A DNA stretch of 64,000 nucleotides from Bog-532 sp963742865 (GTDB lineage: Bacteria; Actinomycetota; Actinomycetes; Streptosporangiales; Streptosporangiaceae). The stretch spans positions 67,517 through 131,516 of the forward strand of contig CAVUNW010000044.1 of the NCBI GenBank assembly GCA_963742865.1, read 5' to 3'. Under the pieces are notes generated by a model that searched no databases, was not told where the DNA came from, and worked only from the letters and a program-made list of their open reading frames with translations. Positions 28,442-37,710 of the stretch are shown one piece after another. Numbering within the stretch: the stretch's first letter is position 1; each line of letters begins with the position of its first letter. The position numbers and the translations under genes are program-made.

Positions 28442-29341
28442 CCGCGATCCAGGCCGCCCGCAGCCGCGGATGGCGATCCGCGGCGCGGCGCCGCCGGCGC
28501 GGCGGCTGCCGTTCAGCCCGTGGCACCTGGTGCTGATCCCGGCCACGATGGTGCTGATCTTCCCGTTCATCTGGCTGCTCGTCACCTCGGTGGAGACCCC
28601 GGCCGAGGCGCTGCACTTCCCGCCGATCCTGATCCCGCACGTGCTCCAGCTTCGCCAACTACCCGGACGCGCTGAACAGCGCCCCGTTCGGCCGGTTCTT
28701 CATCAACAGCGCGGTCGTGGCGGTGACCACGGTGCTGTGCAACCTGGTGCTGTGCTCGCTGGCCGGGTACGCGTTCGCCCGGTTCCGCTTCCTGGGCCGC
28801 GACCGCGCTGTTCGCCGTGATCATGGCCACGCTTATGGTGCCGTTCCAGGTCACCATGATCCCGCAGTTCATCATCACCAAGTGGCTCGGCGTGCACGTG
28901 CTGGCCGCGGTCGGCATCAACCACATCGGCGCGCTCATCCTGCCGAACGCGGCGACCGCGTTCGGCATCTTCTTCCTGCGCCAGTTCTTCCGGACCCTGC
29001 CGCTGGAATACGAGGAGTCGGCCCGGGTGGACGGGGCCAGCCGGCTGACCGTGCTGGTCCGGATCGTGCTGCCGCTGGCCACCCCGGCGCTGGCGACGCT
29101 GGCCGCGCTGACCTTCCTGGACTCGTGGAACAATTTCCTGTGGCCGCTGATCGCGATCACGTCCACGAACCAGATGACGCTCCCGCTGGGGCTGGCCACG
29201 TTCCAGGGCGCGCATGCGACCGAGTGGACACTGCTGATGGCGGGTAACGTGATGAGCCTGGCCCCGATGCTGGTGATCTTCCTCGTGGCCCAGCGCTTCT
29301 TCATCCGGTCGGTCGCCGCCACCGGCCTCGCCGGGACCTGA
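28438..29341 (+). pseudogene. ABC sugar transporter permease 2 (MalG/UgpE-like), frameshifts
   Basis: The start ATG 28438 overlaps permease 1. The body appears in three frames: WHLVLIPATMVLIFPFIWLL, FINSAVVAVTTVLCNLVLCS then GYAFARFRFLGRDR, and LMVPFQVTMIPQFIITKWLG. The EAA loop is EYEESARVDGASRLTVLVRI, and WNNFLWPLIAITSTNQMTLPL follows. Shifts lie near 28460, 28650 and 28805. The last 175 residues are in one intact frame. It forms the membrane channel with permease 1. Confidence 0.84.
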
Positions 29342-29392
29342 CCAGGCCATGGTCGCGAAGCAGGTGAAGCTGCCCATGATTCGGAGGGCCCG

Positions 29393-30184
29393 GTGAGCCG
29401 GTACCGGCGGTGGAACGAGCTGCTGGAACTGCTGGCCTCGGCGGGCCAGTTGCAGGTCGAGGACGCCGCCAAGGCGCTGGGGGTCTCCGCCGCGACCGTC
29501 CGCCGGGACTTCGACGAGCTGGCCAACCAGCAGATGCTGACCCGCATCCGCGGCGGGGCCGTGGCCCAGGGCGTCACCTACGATCTGCCGCTGCGGTACA
29601 AGTCCGAAAAGCATCCGTCGGAGAAGCAGCGCATCGCGGCCGTCGCCGCCGGGATGGTCCAGCCCGGGCAGGTGGCCGGGCTGAACGGCGGCACCACCAC
29701 GACCGAGGTGGCCCGGGCGCTGGCCACCCGTCCCGACCTCACCTCGGGCACGCCCGAGCCGGCGGTCACCATCGTCACCAACGCCCTGAACATCGCGACC
29801 GAACTTGCCGTCCGCCAGCACATCAAGATCGTGACCACCGGCGGCGTGGCCCGCCCGCAGTCCTACGAGCTGACCGGCCCGCTGGCCACCGGCGTGCTCG
29901 AGCGGGTGGCCCTCGACCTGGCCATCCTGGGGGTGGATGCCATCGACGCCGTGGCCGGTGCCACCGCGCACCACGAAGGTGAAGCCAGCATCAACCAGCT
30001 GATGGCCCGGCAGGCGAGCCGCGTGGTGATCGTGGCGGACAGCTCCAAGGTCGGCCGGCGCGCGTTCGCCCGGATCTGCACCGCCCGGGAGATCGACGTC
30101 CTCGTCACCGACGCCGGCATCACCGAGGACGACGTGGCCCGGCTCAAGGACGCCGGGGTCGACGTGGTGATCGCCGGCGCCTAG
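29393..30184 (+). CDS. DeoR-family transcriptional regulator, second copy
   Basis: This 263-residue protein starts SRYRRWNELLELLASAGQLQ with the DeoR helix-turn-helix GVSAATVRRDFDELANQQML and a sensor domain (AGLNGGTTTTEVARALATRP, ILGVDAIDAVAGATAHHEGE). The GTG at 29393 follows GGAGGGC. It is the last gene of the importer operon, 51 bases after permease 2. It shares many residues with the DeoR at 19.5 kb, consistent with a duplicated regulator controlling both halves of the sugar island. Intact. Confidence 0.9.
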   Translation: MSRYRRWNELLELLASAGQLQVEDAAKALGVSAATVRRDFDELANQQMLTRIRGGAVAQGVTYDLPLRYKSEKHPSEKQRIAAVAAGMVQPGQVAGLNGGTTTTEVARALATRPDLTSGTPEPAVTIVTNALNIATELAVRQHIKIVTTGGVARPQSYELTGPLATGVLERVALDLAILGVDAIDAVAGATAHHEGEASINQLMARQASRVVIVADSSKVGRRAFARICTAREIDVLVTDAGITEDDVARLKDAGVDVVIAGA

Positions 30185-30198
30185 GCACGCGGGCGGGC

Positions 30199-31029
30199 TC
30201 AGTAGGTGAGCTGGGTGAACGCGCGGGTCTGCTCGACGAGGGCGCGCTCCACGGGCAGCCGCTCCATCGAGGACGCGCCGTAGAAGCCGTGGATCCCCTC
30301 GGCCGCGGCCAGCACGTAGCCGGCGTCCTTCGGCTCGGCGACCGGGCCGCCGTGCACCAGCACGAGGACGTCGTCCCGGACATCGCGCGCGGCCCGGGAC
30401 CATTCGGTGGCCAGGCGCACGCAATCATCGAGCGTCTTAGCGGTCCCGGCGCCGATCGTGCCGCCGGTGGTCAGGCCCATGTGGCAGACGACCACATCGG
30501 CACCGGCCTCGGTCATGGCCGCCGCGTCCGCCGCGGAGAACACGTACGGGCTGGTCAGCAGGTCCAGCTCATGAGCCTTCCGGATCATTTCGATCTCGAG
30601 GGCGTAGCTCATGCCGGTCTCTTCCAGATTGGCGCGGAACGTGCCGTCGATGAGGCCGACGGTGGGAAAGTTCTGTACGCCAGAGAACCCCTGCTCGCCC
30701 AGGCGGCGCAGGAAGACGGCCGGATCATAGAACGGATCCGTGCCGTTGACACCGGCCAGCACCGGCACCGACGTCACCGCGGTGAGGATCTCCCTGCCCA
30801 TGTCCACCACGATCTCGTTGGCATTTCCGTAGGCCAGCAGGCCGGCGAGCGAGCCGCGGCCGGCCATCCGGAACCGGCCGGAGTTGTAGATGACGATCAG
30901 GTCGATGCCGCCGGCCTCCTCGCCTTTCGCGGACAGCCCGGTGCCGGCCCCGCCGCCGACGATCGGCTGCCTGCGGGCGACCTTGGCCCGGAGCCGGCCG
31001 AGGATCTCGGCCCGGGGGACTCGTGGCAT
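30199..31029 (-). CDS. Phosphoenolpyruvate hydrolase-like TIM-barrel protein
   Basis: This intact 276-residue protein reads RLRAKVARRQPIVGGGAGTG, IDLIVIYNSGRFRMAGRGSL, GVQNFPTVGLIDGTFRANLE, GADVVVCHMGLTTGGTIGAG and GFYGASSMERLPVE. It belongs to the phosphoenolpyruvate hydrolase-like TIM-barrel family (PF09370), almost always encoded next to a Tm-1/UPF0261 protein, as here: the partner ends three bases upstream. In plants and fungi the two domains are fused. The reaction is not established. Their location in a sugar island suggests a catabolic role (inference). Confidence 0.88.
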   Translation of the reverse strand: MPRVPRAEILGRLRAKVARRQPIVGGGAGTGLSAKGEEAGGIDLIVIYNSGRFRMAGRGSLAGLLAYGNANEIVVDMGREILTAVTSVPVLAGVNGTDPFYDPAVFLRRLGEQGFSGVQNFPTVGLIDGTFRANLEETGMSYALEIEMIRKAHELDLLTSPYVFSAADAAAMTEAGADVVVCHMGLTTGGTIGAGTAKTLDDCVRLATEWSRAARDVRDDVLVLVHGGPVAEPKDAGYVLAAAEGIHGFYGASSMERLPVERALVEQTRAFTQLTY

Positions 31030-31032
31030 GCG

Positions 31033-32250
31033 CTACTCCTTGGTGATCAGCTGGTGCAGCCGGTCGGCCATGGCGTCGGCGAACCGGGTGTCGTTGACGT
31101 CGGTGTCCATTTCCACAAGCTCCACCCGCTTGGTGTCGAGCTTGCCGTGAATGGCGCCGAACAAGGCGCGGTCGGCCGCCTCGTCGTGGAAGGGTCCGCC
31201 GGGGACGTCGATCGCGGAGATGCCCCGCAACGGCAGGAAGAGGCTGGTCGGCCCGGTCGCCCTGGACAGGCGCTCGGCCAGGCGCGCGCCCAGTTCGGCG
31301 CATTCCCCGGGCGTGGTGCGCATCAGCGTCGTGATCGGATTGTGGACGTACAGGTTGCGCCCCCGGAACTGCCCGGGGACGGAGTCCATCGGGCCGAAAT
31401 TCACCATGTCGAGCGCGCCGACGGACACGACCTGAGGGATCCCCGCCCGGCCGGCGGCGCTGAGCCGATCCGGGCCAGCGGAGAAGATGCCGCCGACGAG
31501 TTCGTCGGCCAGCTCGGTGGTGGTTGCATCCAGCACCCCGGCCAGCAGGCCCTGGGCCGCCAGCGATTCCATCGTCCGGCCGCCGGTGCCGGTCATGTGA
31601 AAGACGAGCACCTCGTAGCCGAGGGCCTCCAGCCGGGCCCGGGCCCGCGTGATGCATGGGGTGGTGACGCCGAACATGCTCGCGGCCACCATCGGGCGCG
31701 GGGACTCATCGGACGGCAGCGGCGCGGCGTTCACCAGGCCGGCCATCGCCGCCGCGGCGTTGCTCAGGATGCGGGTCGAGATGCGGTTGAGCCCGGCGAT
31801 GTCGACCACGCTCGGCATCAGCACCAGATCGGTCTCACCGATGTAACCGGCGGTATTGCCCGAGGCCGCGGTCGAGACCACGATCTTGGGCACGCCCAGC
31901 GGCAGTTCCCGGAACGCCCGGGTGGCGATGGAGGTCCCGCCCGTCCCGCCGAGGGCCAGCGCGCCGTCGAGGCGCCCCGCGTCGTACAGCCTCCTGACCA
32001 CCACGGCCGCACCCTGCGCCATCACGGTGATAGCCGCACCCCGGTCGCGGGCGGCCACGAGAGAGCCGAAGTCGGCCCCGGCCGCCGCGGCGACTTCCTG
32101 GCGGGTGATGTCCGGCGTGAAGGCCGGGGCTTCGAGCACGCCCGCGTCAACCACGAGGACCTCGACACCGGCCGCCCGCAGCCGTTCGCGGACGAAATCG
32201 TTCTCCGCGCCCTTCGTGTCGAGCGTTCCGACGAGGACGACCGTGGCCAT
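31033..32250 (-). CDS. Tm-1-like ATP-binding (UPF0261) protein
   Basis: This 405-residue protein starts ATVVLVGTLDTKGAENDFVR and contains ALGGTGGTSIATRAFRELPL, PKIVVSTAASGNTAGYIGET and VFHMTGTGGRTMESLAAQGL, typical of the UPF0261 family related to tomato Tm-1, an ATP-binding inhibitor of tobamovirus replication. The bacterial function is unknown. The ATG at 32250 follows GGAGGGAG. The TIM-barrel partner follows after three bases. Four 12-base direct repeats lie 45-97 bases upstream and may be regulatory. Intact. Confidence 0.9.
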   Translation of the reverse strand: MATVVLVGTLDTKGAENDFVRERLRAAGVEVLVVDAGVLEAPAFTPDITRQEVAAAAGADFGSLVAARDRGAAITVMAQGAAVVVRRLYDAGRLDGALALGGTGGTSIATRAFRELPLGVPKIVVSTAASGNTAGYIGETDLVLMPSVVDIAGLNRISTRILSNAAAAMAGLVNAAPLPSDESPRPMVAASMFGVTTPCITRARARLEALGYEVLVFHMTGTGGRTMESLAAQGLLAGVLDATTTELADELVGGIFSAGPDRLSAAGRAGIPQVVSVGALDMVNFGPMDSVPGQFRGRNLYVHNPITTLMRTTPGECAELGARLAERLSRATGPTSLFLPLRGISAIDVPGGPFHDEAADRALFGAIHGKLDTKRVELVEMDTDVNDTRFADAMADRLHQLITKE

Positions 32251-32294
32251 CGGCGGACTCCCTCCGGTTCCGGGCAGCCCCCGTGGCTGCCGTT

Positions 32295-32347
32295 TTGCTG
32301 TGCGACATTGCTGTGCGACATTGCTGTGCGACCGTTTGCTGTGCGAC
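32295..32347. repeat. Four direct repeats of ttgctgtgcgac upstream of UPF0261 gene
   Basis: Identical 12-base units start at 32295, 32308, 32321 and 32336 (spacing 13, 13, 15). They lie 45-97 bases upstream of the minus-strand start at 32250, in the likely promoter or leader. They may be iterated regulator sites or a short tandem array. Confidence 0.8.
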
Positions 32348-32408
32348 CGCGACTGATCGATCATCGCTGCATGAGCCCCGCGAAGGCGAGAGCCAATTCA
32401 CGGCCTAG

Positions 32409-32576
32409 TGGCGGATTCTCGGCCGCGGCACGCTGGACTTCAACGCCATTGTCGCGGCCCTGCATGACATCAACTACGGCGGCTGGCTAAGCGTCGATGA
32501 GGAGAGCCCGGCCAGCCTGGCCGAGGGTCTGCGGGCGTCCCGGCAATACCTGCGCCAGCTGCTCCGCACATCCTGA
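32409..32576 (+). pseudogene. Sugar phosphate isomerase/epimerase, C-terminal fragment
   Basis: About 55 residues in one plus frame (ILGRGTLDFNAIVAALHDI, then YGGWLSVDEESPASLAEGLR, then SRQYLRQLLR and TGA) match the C-terminal strand and helix of xylose-isomerase-like TIM-barrel sugar isomerases/epimerases (IolE/HyI group). No start or N-terminal part exists; an in-frame TAG lies just upstream. It is a truncated leftover, possibly once part of the adjacent sugar island. It overlaps antisense the tail of the dioxygenase frame. Confidence 0.65.
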
Positions 32577-33504
32577 GGGGTGATCCCGGCCGGGCCAGAT
32601 TCAGATGTTGGACGCGTCGGGCGGCAGCTCGGACGGCGGCTGCGGGGATTCCGCCGTCACTGGCGGAGGAATCGCGGCCACGGGCGGAGGCGGGGCGCGA
32701 CAGGCCGAGGGTGTAGGCCGTCATCGACAGAGATCCGTAGGTGTACCCGTCGACGAGGACCTCGGTGTCCGGCTCGCCGGACGCTCCGGCCAGCCCAGCC
32801 AGGTACAGGGCGGGAATGAAGTGGTCAGGAGTCGGCACCGCACGGCGGAAGTCCGGGTGGGCGTCAAGCGTCGTGAACTCGGTCGGGTCGGTCAGCATGC
32901 GGGCCTTGGCGTCCTCGTCGAAGCGCTGGGCCCAGTCGTAGCCGTCGTCGGTGAGCCGCCAGTCCATGCCGCGCAAGTTGTGCACGACATTGCCGCTCGC
33001 GACGATGAGCACGCCTCGGTCCCGCAGCGGCGCGAGCTTGCCACCGAGCTCGAGGTGATAGTCCAGTGGCTTGTCGGCGTTGATGCTGAGCTGGACGACC
33101 GGAATGGACGCATCCGGGAAGGCATGAACGAGCACCGACCAGGTGCCGTGGTCGATGCCCCAGCTGTCGATGTCCGCGCCGACCCAGGTCGGGTGGACCA
33201 CGTCGCTGACTTCCGCCGCCAGCTCGGGCAATCCGGGTGCGGGGTACTGCACGTCGAACAGGGCGGGAGGGAATCCGTAGAAGTCGTGGATGGTCCGCGG
33301 CCTGGACATGGCGGTGACGGCGGTGGCGTTGATGTACCAGTGCGCGCTGACCACGAGGATGGCCCGGGGCCGCGGCACCGTGGCGCCGAACGCCTTCCAG
33401 GCCGTGGTGTAGCGGTTGACCTCGAGGGCGTTCATCGGGTTGCCGTGCCCGATGAACGCGGCGGGCATAAGGCCGTCCGGAGCGTTCACGTTATCTGTGT
33501 TCAC
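32470..33504 (-). CDS. Class III extradiol ring-cleavage dioxygenase, 4,5-DOPA dioxygenase type
   Basis: The protein begins (GTG 33504 after GAGGGAACC) with PAAFIGHGNPMNALEVNRYT, then RAILVVSAHWYINATAVTAM with metal-binding histidines, ALFDVQYPAPGLPELAAEVS, SWGIDHGTWSVLVHAFPDA and IVASGNVVHNLRGMDW. These are the signatures of the YgiD/DODA group, which cleaves catechols with non-haem iron or zinc. After SMTAYTLGLS the open frame runs on to 32470 with unusual arginine-rich sequence. In the neighbouring frame a proline-rich tail (PPPPVAAIPPPVTAESP) ends at TGA 32601, so a shift near 32700 is likely and the true end may be 32601. Confidence 0.87.
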   Translation of the reverse strand: MNTDNVNAPDGLMPAAFIGHGNPMNALEVNRYTTAWKAFGATVPRPRAILVVSAHWYINATAVTAMSRPRTIHDFYGFPPALFDVQYPAPGLPELAAEVSDVVHPTWVGADIDSWGIDHGTWSVLVHAFPDASIPVVQLSINADKPLDYHLELGGKLAPLRDRGVLIVASGNVVHNLRGMDWRLTDDGYDWAQRFDEDAKARMLTDPTEFTTLDAHPDFRRAVPTPDHFIPALYLAGLAGASGEPDTEVLVDGYTYGSLSMTAYTLGLSRPASARGRDSSASDGGIPAAAVRAAARRVQHLNLARPGSPLRMCGAAGAGIAGTPADPRPGWPGSPHRRLASRRS

Positions 33505-33687
33505 GGTCGTGGTTCCCTCACCAGCGGTTTGACACTCCGGGATACTCGGGCAGCGAGGAGTCGGAATAGTCGGTGATGGGACCCGATACCCGGCTCGTTC
33601 ATACCAGCATCCTCCCCGGCGCACGGTAGGTGGATGCGCAGGTGAAGTTCCGCGCCTGGCGCGGGAGTCCGCACGTAGCATGAGGCC

Positions 33688-34440
33688 ATGGCAGGTACCC
33701 GGCGGTGTGGGCAGTGCGAGGTGATGTTCACGCCGCGCCGTGAGCATGCCCGGTTCTGCTCGCCGGGGTGCCGGGTGGCCTGGAATCGCGATCATTCGCG
33801 GGATGCGGCGGCTGAGGACCGGGCCCTGGACTGGTCCATGGCCGGGATGCGCGATGTGACCGAGCGCCTTTCCCTGGACCGGCCCGCCGATCCGGCCGCG
33901 GCGTTCACCGCGGTGGCTGAGGCGGTGTGGTGGGTCACGATCATTGACGCGCGGCTGGTCCGCCAGTACACCGATCTTTACGACGACGTGCTCGCGGCCC
34001 ACGCCGCCGTGCAGCGCCCGGTGATCGAGGGCACGCTGGCGGGGCTGCGGTTCGTGCGGAACACGATGAGCTTCCCGCGCGAGCGAGCCGACTTCATCAG
34101 GCCGCCGGCCAGTCGCGGCGGTGACGGCGCTGACAGCGGCGCCGGCGGTGAGGGCGGCGTTCTGGCTGCCTGGACGTGGCAGCGGATGCCGGAGGCGGCG
34201 CTCGGGCGGCTCCCCGCGATGATGCGGCCGTGGGAGGCGAACCGGTACCGGGCGTACCGGGCCTGGCTGGCCGACCGCACCGTGGGAGAGGTCTTCGGGC
34301 AGGCCGCGGCCTTCCTCAACGTCGCGGCGTCGAGGGCGGCCCCGTCGTCCCGCGCCGGTGCGCTCGCCGGCAGCCGGGGATTAGATGCCCGCCAGGACTT
34401 AGGCTGCCCGCCAGGACTTAGGCTCCGTACCGGGAAGTGA
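33688..34440 (+). CDS. Hypothetical protein with N-terminal zinc-ribbon-like motif
   Basis: This 250-residue protein starts with CGQCEVMFTPRREHARFCSPGC, a four-cysteine zinc-ribbon-like motif, followed by alpha-helical sequence (AVAEAVWWVTIIDARLVRQY) and a C-terminal region WTWQRMPEAALGRLPAMMR. It matches no named family that I can recognise. The last 20 residues are affected by a 19-base tandem duplication at 34386-34423, which changes the frame of the end. It stands upstream of the DUF427 gene by six bases and may be co-transcribed. Confidence 0.65.
   Translation: MAGTRRCGQCEVMFTPRREHARFCSPGCRVAWNRDHSRDAAAEDRALDWSMAGMRDVTERLSLDRPADPAAAFTAVAEAVWWVTIIDARLVRQYTDLYDDVLAAHAAVQRPVIEGTLAGLRFVRNTMSFPRERADFIRPPASRGGDGADSGAGGEGGVLAAWTWQRMPEAALGRLPAMMRPWEANRYRAYRAWLADRTVGEVFGQAAAFLNVAASRAAPSSRAGALAGSRGLDARQDLGCPPGLRLRTGK
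34386..34423. repeat. 19-bp perfect tandem duplication at 3' end of hypothetical gene
   Basis: Two adjacent identical 19-base copies start tgcccgccag and end acttaggc. As 19 is not a multiple of three, the duplication shifts the frame and replaces the C-terminus of the hypothetical protein. Confidence 0.9.
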
Positions 34441-34446
34441 GGCGTG

Positions 34447-35247
34447 ATGACCGCAGTGCCGGTGGCGACTGACCGTGACTATCCGCAGATGATCGTGGAG
34501 ATCAATCACGTCGAGCCCGCGCCGCGGCGAGTGCGCGCGACGCTGGGGAACGAGAAGATTTTCGACACGACGCGCGCGCGGTACGTCTGGGAAGTTCCGT
34601 ACTACCCGCAGTATTACGTCCCGCTCGAGGACGTCGACATGCGCTATGTGATCGACGAGGGACACGCGCAGAGTACGCGGCAGGGGACGGCGCACCGGCA
34701 TGCCCTGCGGGCCGGCGGCGTGCAGCGCCCCGGTGCCGTCCGGGTCTTCGGCGAGGACGCGATCGCCGGGGTGGCGGGCACGGCCCGCTTTGACTGGGCC
34801 GCGCTGGATGCCTGGTACGAGGAGGACGAGCAGGTGTTCGTCCATCCCCGCAATCCCTACGCCCGCGTTGACGCGCTGCGCTCGCACCGGCGCGTGCGGG
34901 TGTCCCTGGAGGGGATCACCCTGGCCGAAACCACGTCGCCCGTGCTGGTCTTCGAGACCGGCCTGCCGACGCGCTATTACATCGACCGAACGGACGTCGC
35001 GTTCGAGCACCTCGTGCCCAGCGACACCCAGACGGCCTGCCCGTACAAGGGTGTGACCAGCGGGTACTGGTCGGTGCGCATCGATGGCCAGGTGCGGCCG
35101 GAGCACCAGGACCTTGCCTGGGCCTACGATTTCCCGACCCGCCAGCTGTCGCCCATCGCCGGGCTGATCGCCTTCTACAACGAGAAGGTCGACATCGAGG
35201 TGGACGGCCACAGCCTGGCGGCACCGCACACGCATTTCTTCAAGTAA
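34447..35247 (+). CDS. DUF427 domain protein (two copies of the fold)
   Basis: This 266-residue protein contains two DUF427 beta-rich modules: RVRATLGNEKIFDTTRARYV and WEVPYYPQYYVPLEDV near the N-terminus, and RRVRVSLEGITLAETTSPV, GLPTRYYIDRTDVAFEHLVP, TACPYKGVTSGYWSVRIDG and IAFYNEKVDIEVDG at the C-terminus. The second module keeps the CPYKG and FYNEKVD signatures. Function is not established. GTG 34444 or ATG 34447 follows aagtgagg. Intact; no operon partner other than the upstream hypothetical gene. Confidence 0.9.
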   Translation: MTAVPVATDRDYPQMIVEINHVEPAPRRVRATLGNEKIFDTTRARYVWEVPYYPQYYVPLEDVDMRYVIDEGHAQSTRQGTAHRHALRAGGVQRPGAVRVFGEDAIAGVAGTARFDWAALDAWYEEDEQVFVHPRNPYARVDALRSHRRVRVSLEGITLAETTSPVLVFETGLPTRYYIDRTDVAFEHLVPSDTQTACPYKGVTSGYWSVRIDGQVRPEHQDLAWAYDFPTRQLSPIAGLIAFYNEKVDIEVDGHSLAAPHTHFFK

Positions 35248-35330
35248 CGAGTCGTCAACCCGAAGTTACTTGATGACTACATGAGCTCGGCCGGAGCGCC
35301 CTCGATCCTGCGCCCTCAGATCCCGTGCCC

Positions 35331-37652
35331 TTAGATGGGGTAGGTGGCGGGGCCGCTGGTGTAGGTGCGTCCGGCTGGGGTGGTCCAGGTGTGGTAGCCG
35401 GGCTGGTGCTGGGTGAGTTTCCAGCCGGGGGCTTGTTTCTGGTGGTGGTGGTGGCGGCAGCGGGCCCCGGCGTTGCACGCGCAGGTGGGGCCGCCTTGTT
35501 CCCAGGGGATGGTGTGCTCGAAGTCGCAGCGGCGGGCGGCGCGGCGGCAGGGCGGCCAGGTGCATTCGCCGTCGCGGATCTCGACCAGGTGCCGGAGCCG
35601 GTCGCTGGGGTCGTGGGCGCTGGTCAGGTGCCGGTGGTCGCAGTCGGTGACCGCGATCGGGTCCAGGTCGAAGGTCAGGTCCGGGCGGTCCGGGCGGTTC
35701 GTGCTCGGGCCCAGCAGCCGGGACCGCAGCCGCCAGGTCCCGTAATCGCCCGGCGGGCTCATTCCGCGTCCCGGGGGCCCGGTCCCGCGGGCTGTCCCGG
35801 GTGCGGGTTTTCTGCGGCGGCCGGGCCCGGCGCAGCCGTGGGCGAGGGGGTGGCCGTCGGGGTCGGTGAGGGTCAGGCACCAGCTGGTGGAGGGGTGAGC
35901 GGCTGCGCGGCTGGCCATGTCGCGGGCGAGGGCGGCGTCGACGGGGCCGAAGCCGCTGGCTTCGCCGGGATGATCGGCCAGGCCGAGGAGGGTGGCCAGG
36001 GGAATGGTCAGGTTGATCCGGGCGGGCAGCGCACCTGAAGGCCCGGCAGTCGTCCCGGCGGCGGCACCCGGGGGGCTGGCAGGCTCGCCGGAGTCGCCAC
36101 CAGACCTGGGCCGCCACAGACCCGAGCCGCCACCAGCACCCGAGCTGCCATTGGCCGCGGAGCCGCCGGTCCGACCGGAGTTGCCGTCGCCACGTGCAGC
36201 GCCGGGGGCACTGGGACTGCGGGGCTCGCCGCTGCCGCCGGGTGGGGTACCGCCGGGCTCGCCGCTGCCGGTACTGCCGGTCCCGGGTTCTTGCCGGGCC
36301 GGGGCGGCGGAGTTCTTGCCGAGCAGGACATCCAGGTAGGAACGGGCGCGCAGCTGGTCCATGGTGCCGGGGATCCCGGCGGCCTTCAGTTCCAGGGCGT
36401 GGGCCTGCACAATCTGGTCGGCCGCCAGTGCCTCATCGGGCGGCAGGCTGTAGCCGCACAAGGCGGCGGTGCCGGCGTCTTCGCGCCACAGCAGCACCCG
36501 GGCGTCCTTCTGGGCCTGCTCGCGGCGCGTCCGCCCCGCCTTGGGGTCCGCCTTGAGCACGGCCCGGCCGATCCGGACCCGGATCTGCCCGGGGGTCAGC
36601 CCGTCAATGCCGGACAAGATCATCGCTTCGGCGGCGGCCGCGGCGGCGTCGTCCAGGCAACGGGTGGCCTCGGCGATCAGCTGCGCCTTATAGGCGTCGA
36701 TCCGCCCATCATGCAGGGCGGCCGCAGTCAGCGGCAACCGGGCCGCCAGATCATACGCCAGCGCCAGCATCCGCTCGGCCGCCCACCGCGAGCACGCCAG
36801 CGCCACCGCCAGCTCATCGGCGGCGAACTTCCCGGACCCGGCCGGCACCGCCCGCACGCCCGTCCCGCCGAACCCGCCCGGAAACGGCAGCCCGCCCGCA
36901 CCCGAACCGCCAGCGCCACCGCCAGCACCGGCCGGGGCGGCAGCGCCGGGTGAGCCGGGCATCGGTGGGTGAGCCCGCGTCACTGGATGAGGCGATCGGG
37001 ACGGGTGAGCCAGCAGCGCTAGGTGAGTCGGCATCGCTGGGTGAGGCGGCAGTGGCCGGTGAGCCGGCGGGACGGGGTGAGCCTGGCCGCAGAAGGAGGG
37101 CTCCCCTGACCGGCGGGTTTGGGACTGGACTGAGGCCCCGGACCGCGGCGGGTGACCCTGGTCTCCGCGGGGCGGCGGCAGATCAATTCGGCGGCCGCGG
37201 ACAGGCGCCCGGCCGCGGCCCACGCCTCGGTCTTCTGCCACGCCACCATCACCCCGATCAGCTGATCATCATCCAGGCCGGCATAATCCCGGCGGCGCCC
37301 GGCGGCCGCGTCCGCCCGCCCAGCCAGAGCCGGTCCCGTGCGCGCGGTATCGAACGCGCCCCCAGCGGAAAATCCCCGGCCGGGCGGGAAGAACCCGGAG
37401 CCAGCTGCGGACGGCTCCTCCGGCGCGTCTCGCAGGACACGCCCCGCCTCAGCGGACCCGGATGCCTGCGGGCCCGGGCCATCGGCACCGATGCCGCCCG
37501 CGCCGGGCAATGGCTCCCAGCCGGGAGGCCCGCCCATGCCGTCGCCGGCCGGGTCCCAGTCCTGCCAGGCCGGGCAGGCCATCAGGTCATCGAGCACCGC
37601 CTCCTGGCCCCACGGGTCATCACCCCGCCGGGCCACGCGGCTCGCCCGCCAT
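35331..37652 (-). pseudogene. DUF222/HNH endonuclease (13E12-type), second copy, frameshifted
   Basis: The C-terminal two thirds are intact: DUF222 core (ALACSRWAAERMLALAYDLA, HDGRIDAYKAQLIAEATRCL), a long Gly/Ser/Pro-rich linker (about 100 residues) and the HNH motif CTWPPCRRAARRCDFEHTIP then CRHHHHQKQAPGW. The N-terminus lies in other frames: a likely ATG at 37652 (MAGEPRGPAG), then LDDDQLIGVMVAWQKTEAW and AELICRRPAE. Shifts are near 37620 and 37140. A degenerate repeat rich in gggtgag lies in 36940-37090 inside the coding region. A LexA-like site lies upstream. Confidence 0.83.
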
Positions 37653-37694
37653 GACCACCCCTGCCTCGATCGATAGCTATTTAGGGCTATTATA

Positions 37695-37710
37695 TCGAAC
37701 AAACTATCGA
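37695..37710. promoter_or_regulatory. LexA-like box upstream of second DUF222/HNH gene
   Basis: tcgaacaaactatcga keeps one perfect SOS half-site (TCGAAC) and a degenerate second one (TATCGA) at the right spacing. It lies 43 bases before the likely ATG 37652 in an unusually AT-rich stretch. It resembles the site before the first copy. Confidence 0.42.

Noticed and set aside
30289..32490. 733-codon open frame on the plus strand
   Set aside because: It is antisense to the intact TIM-barrel and UPF0261 genes; its Arg/Gly/His-rich sequence has no motif.
36940..37090. Degenerate ggtgag-rich repeats considered as a regulatory array
   Set aside because: They lie inside the coding span of the second DUF222/HNH gene and fit a low-complexity Pro/His/Ser linker.
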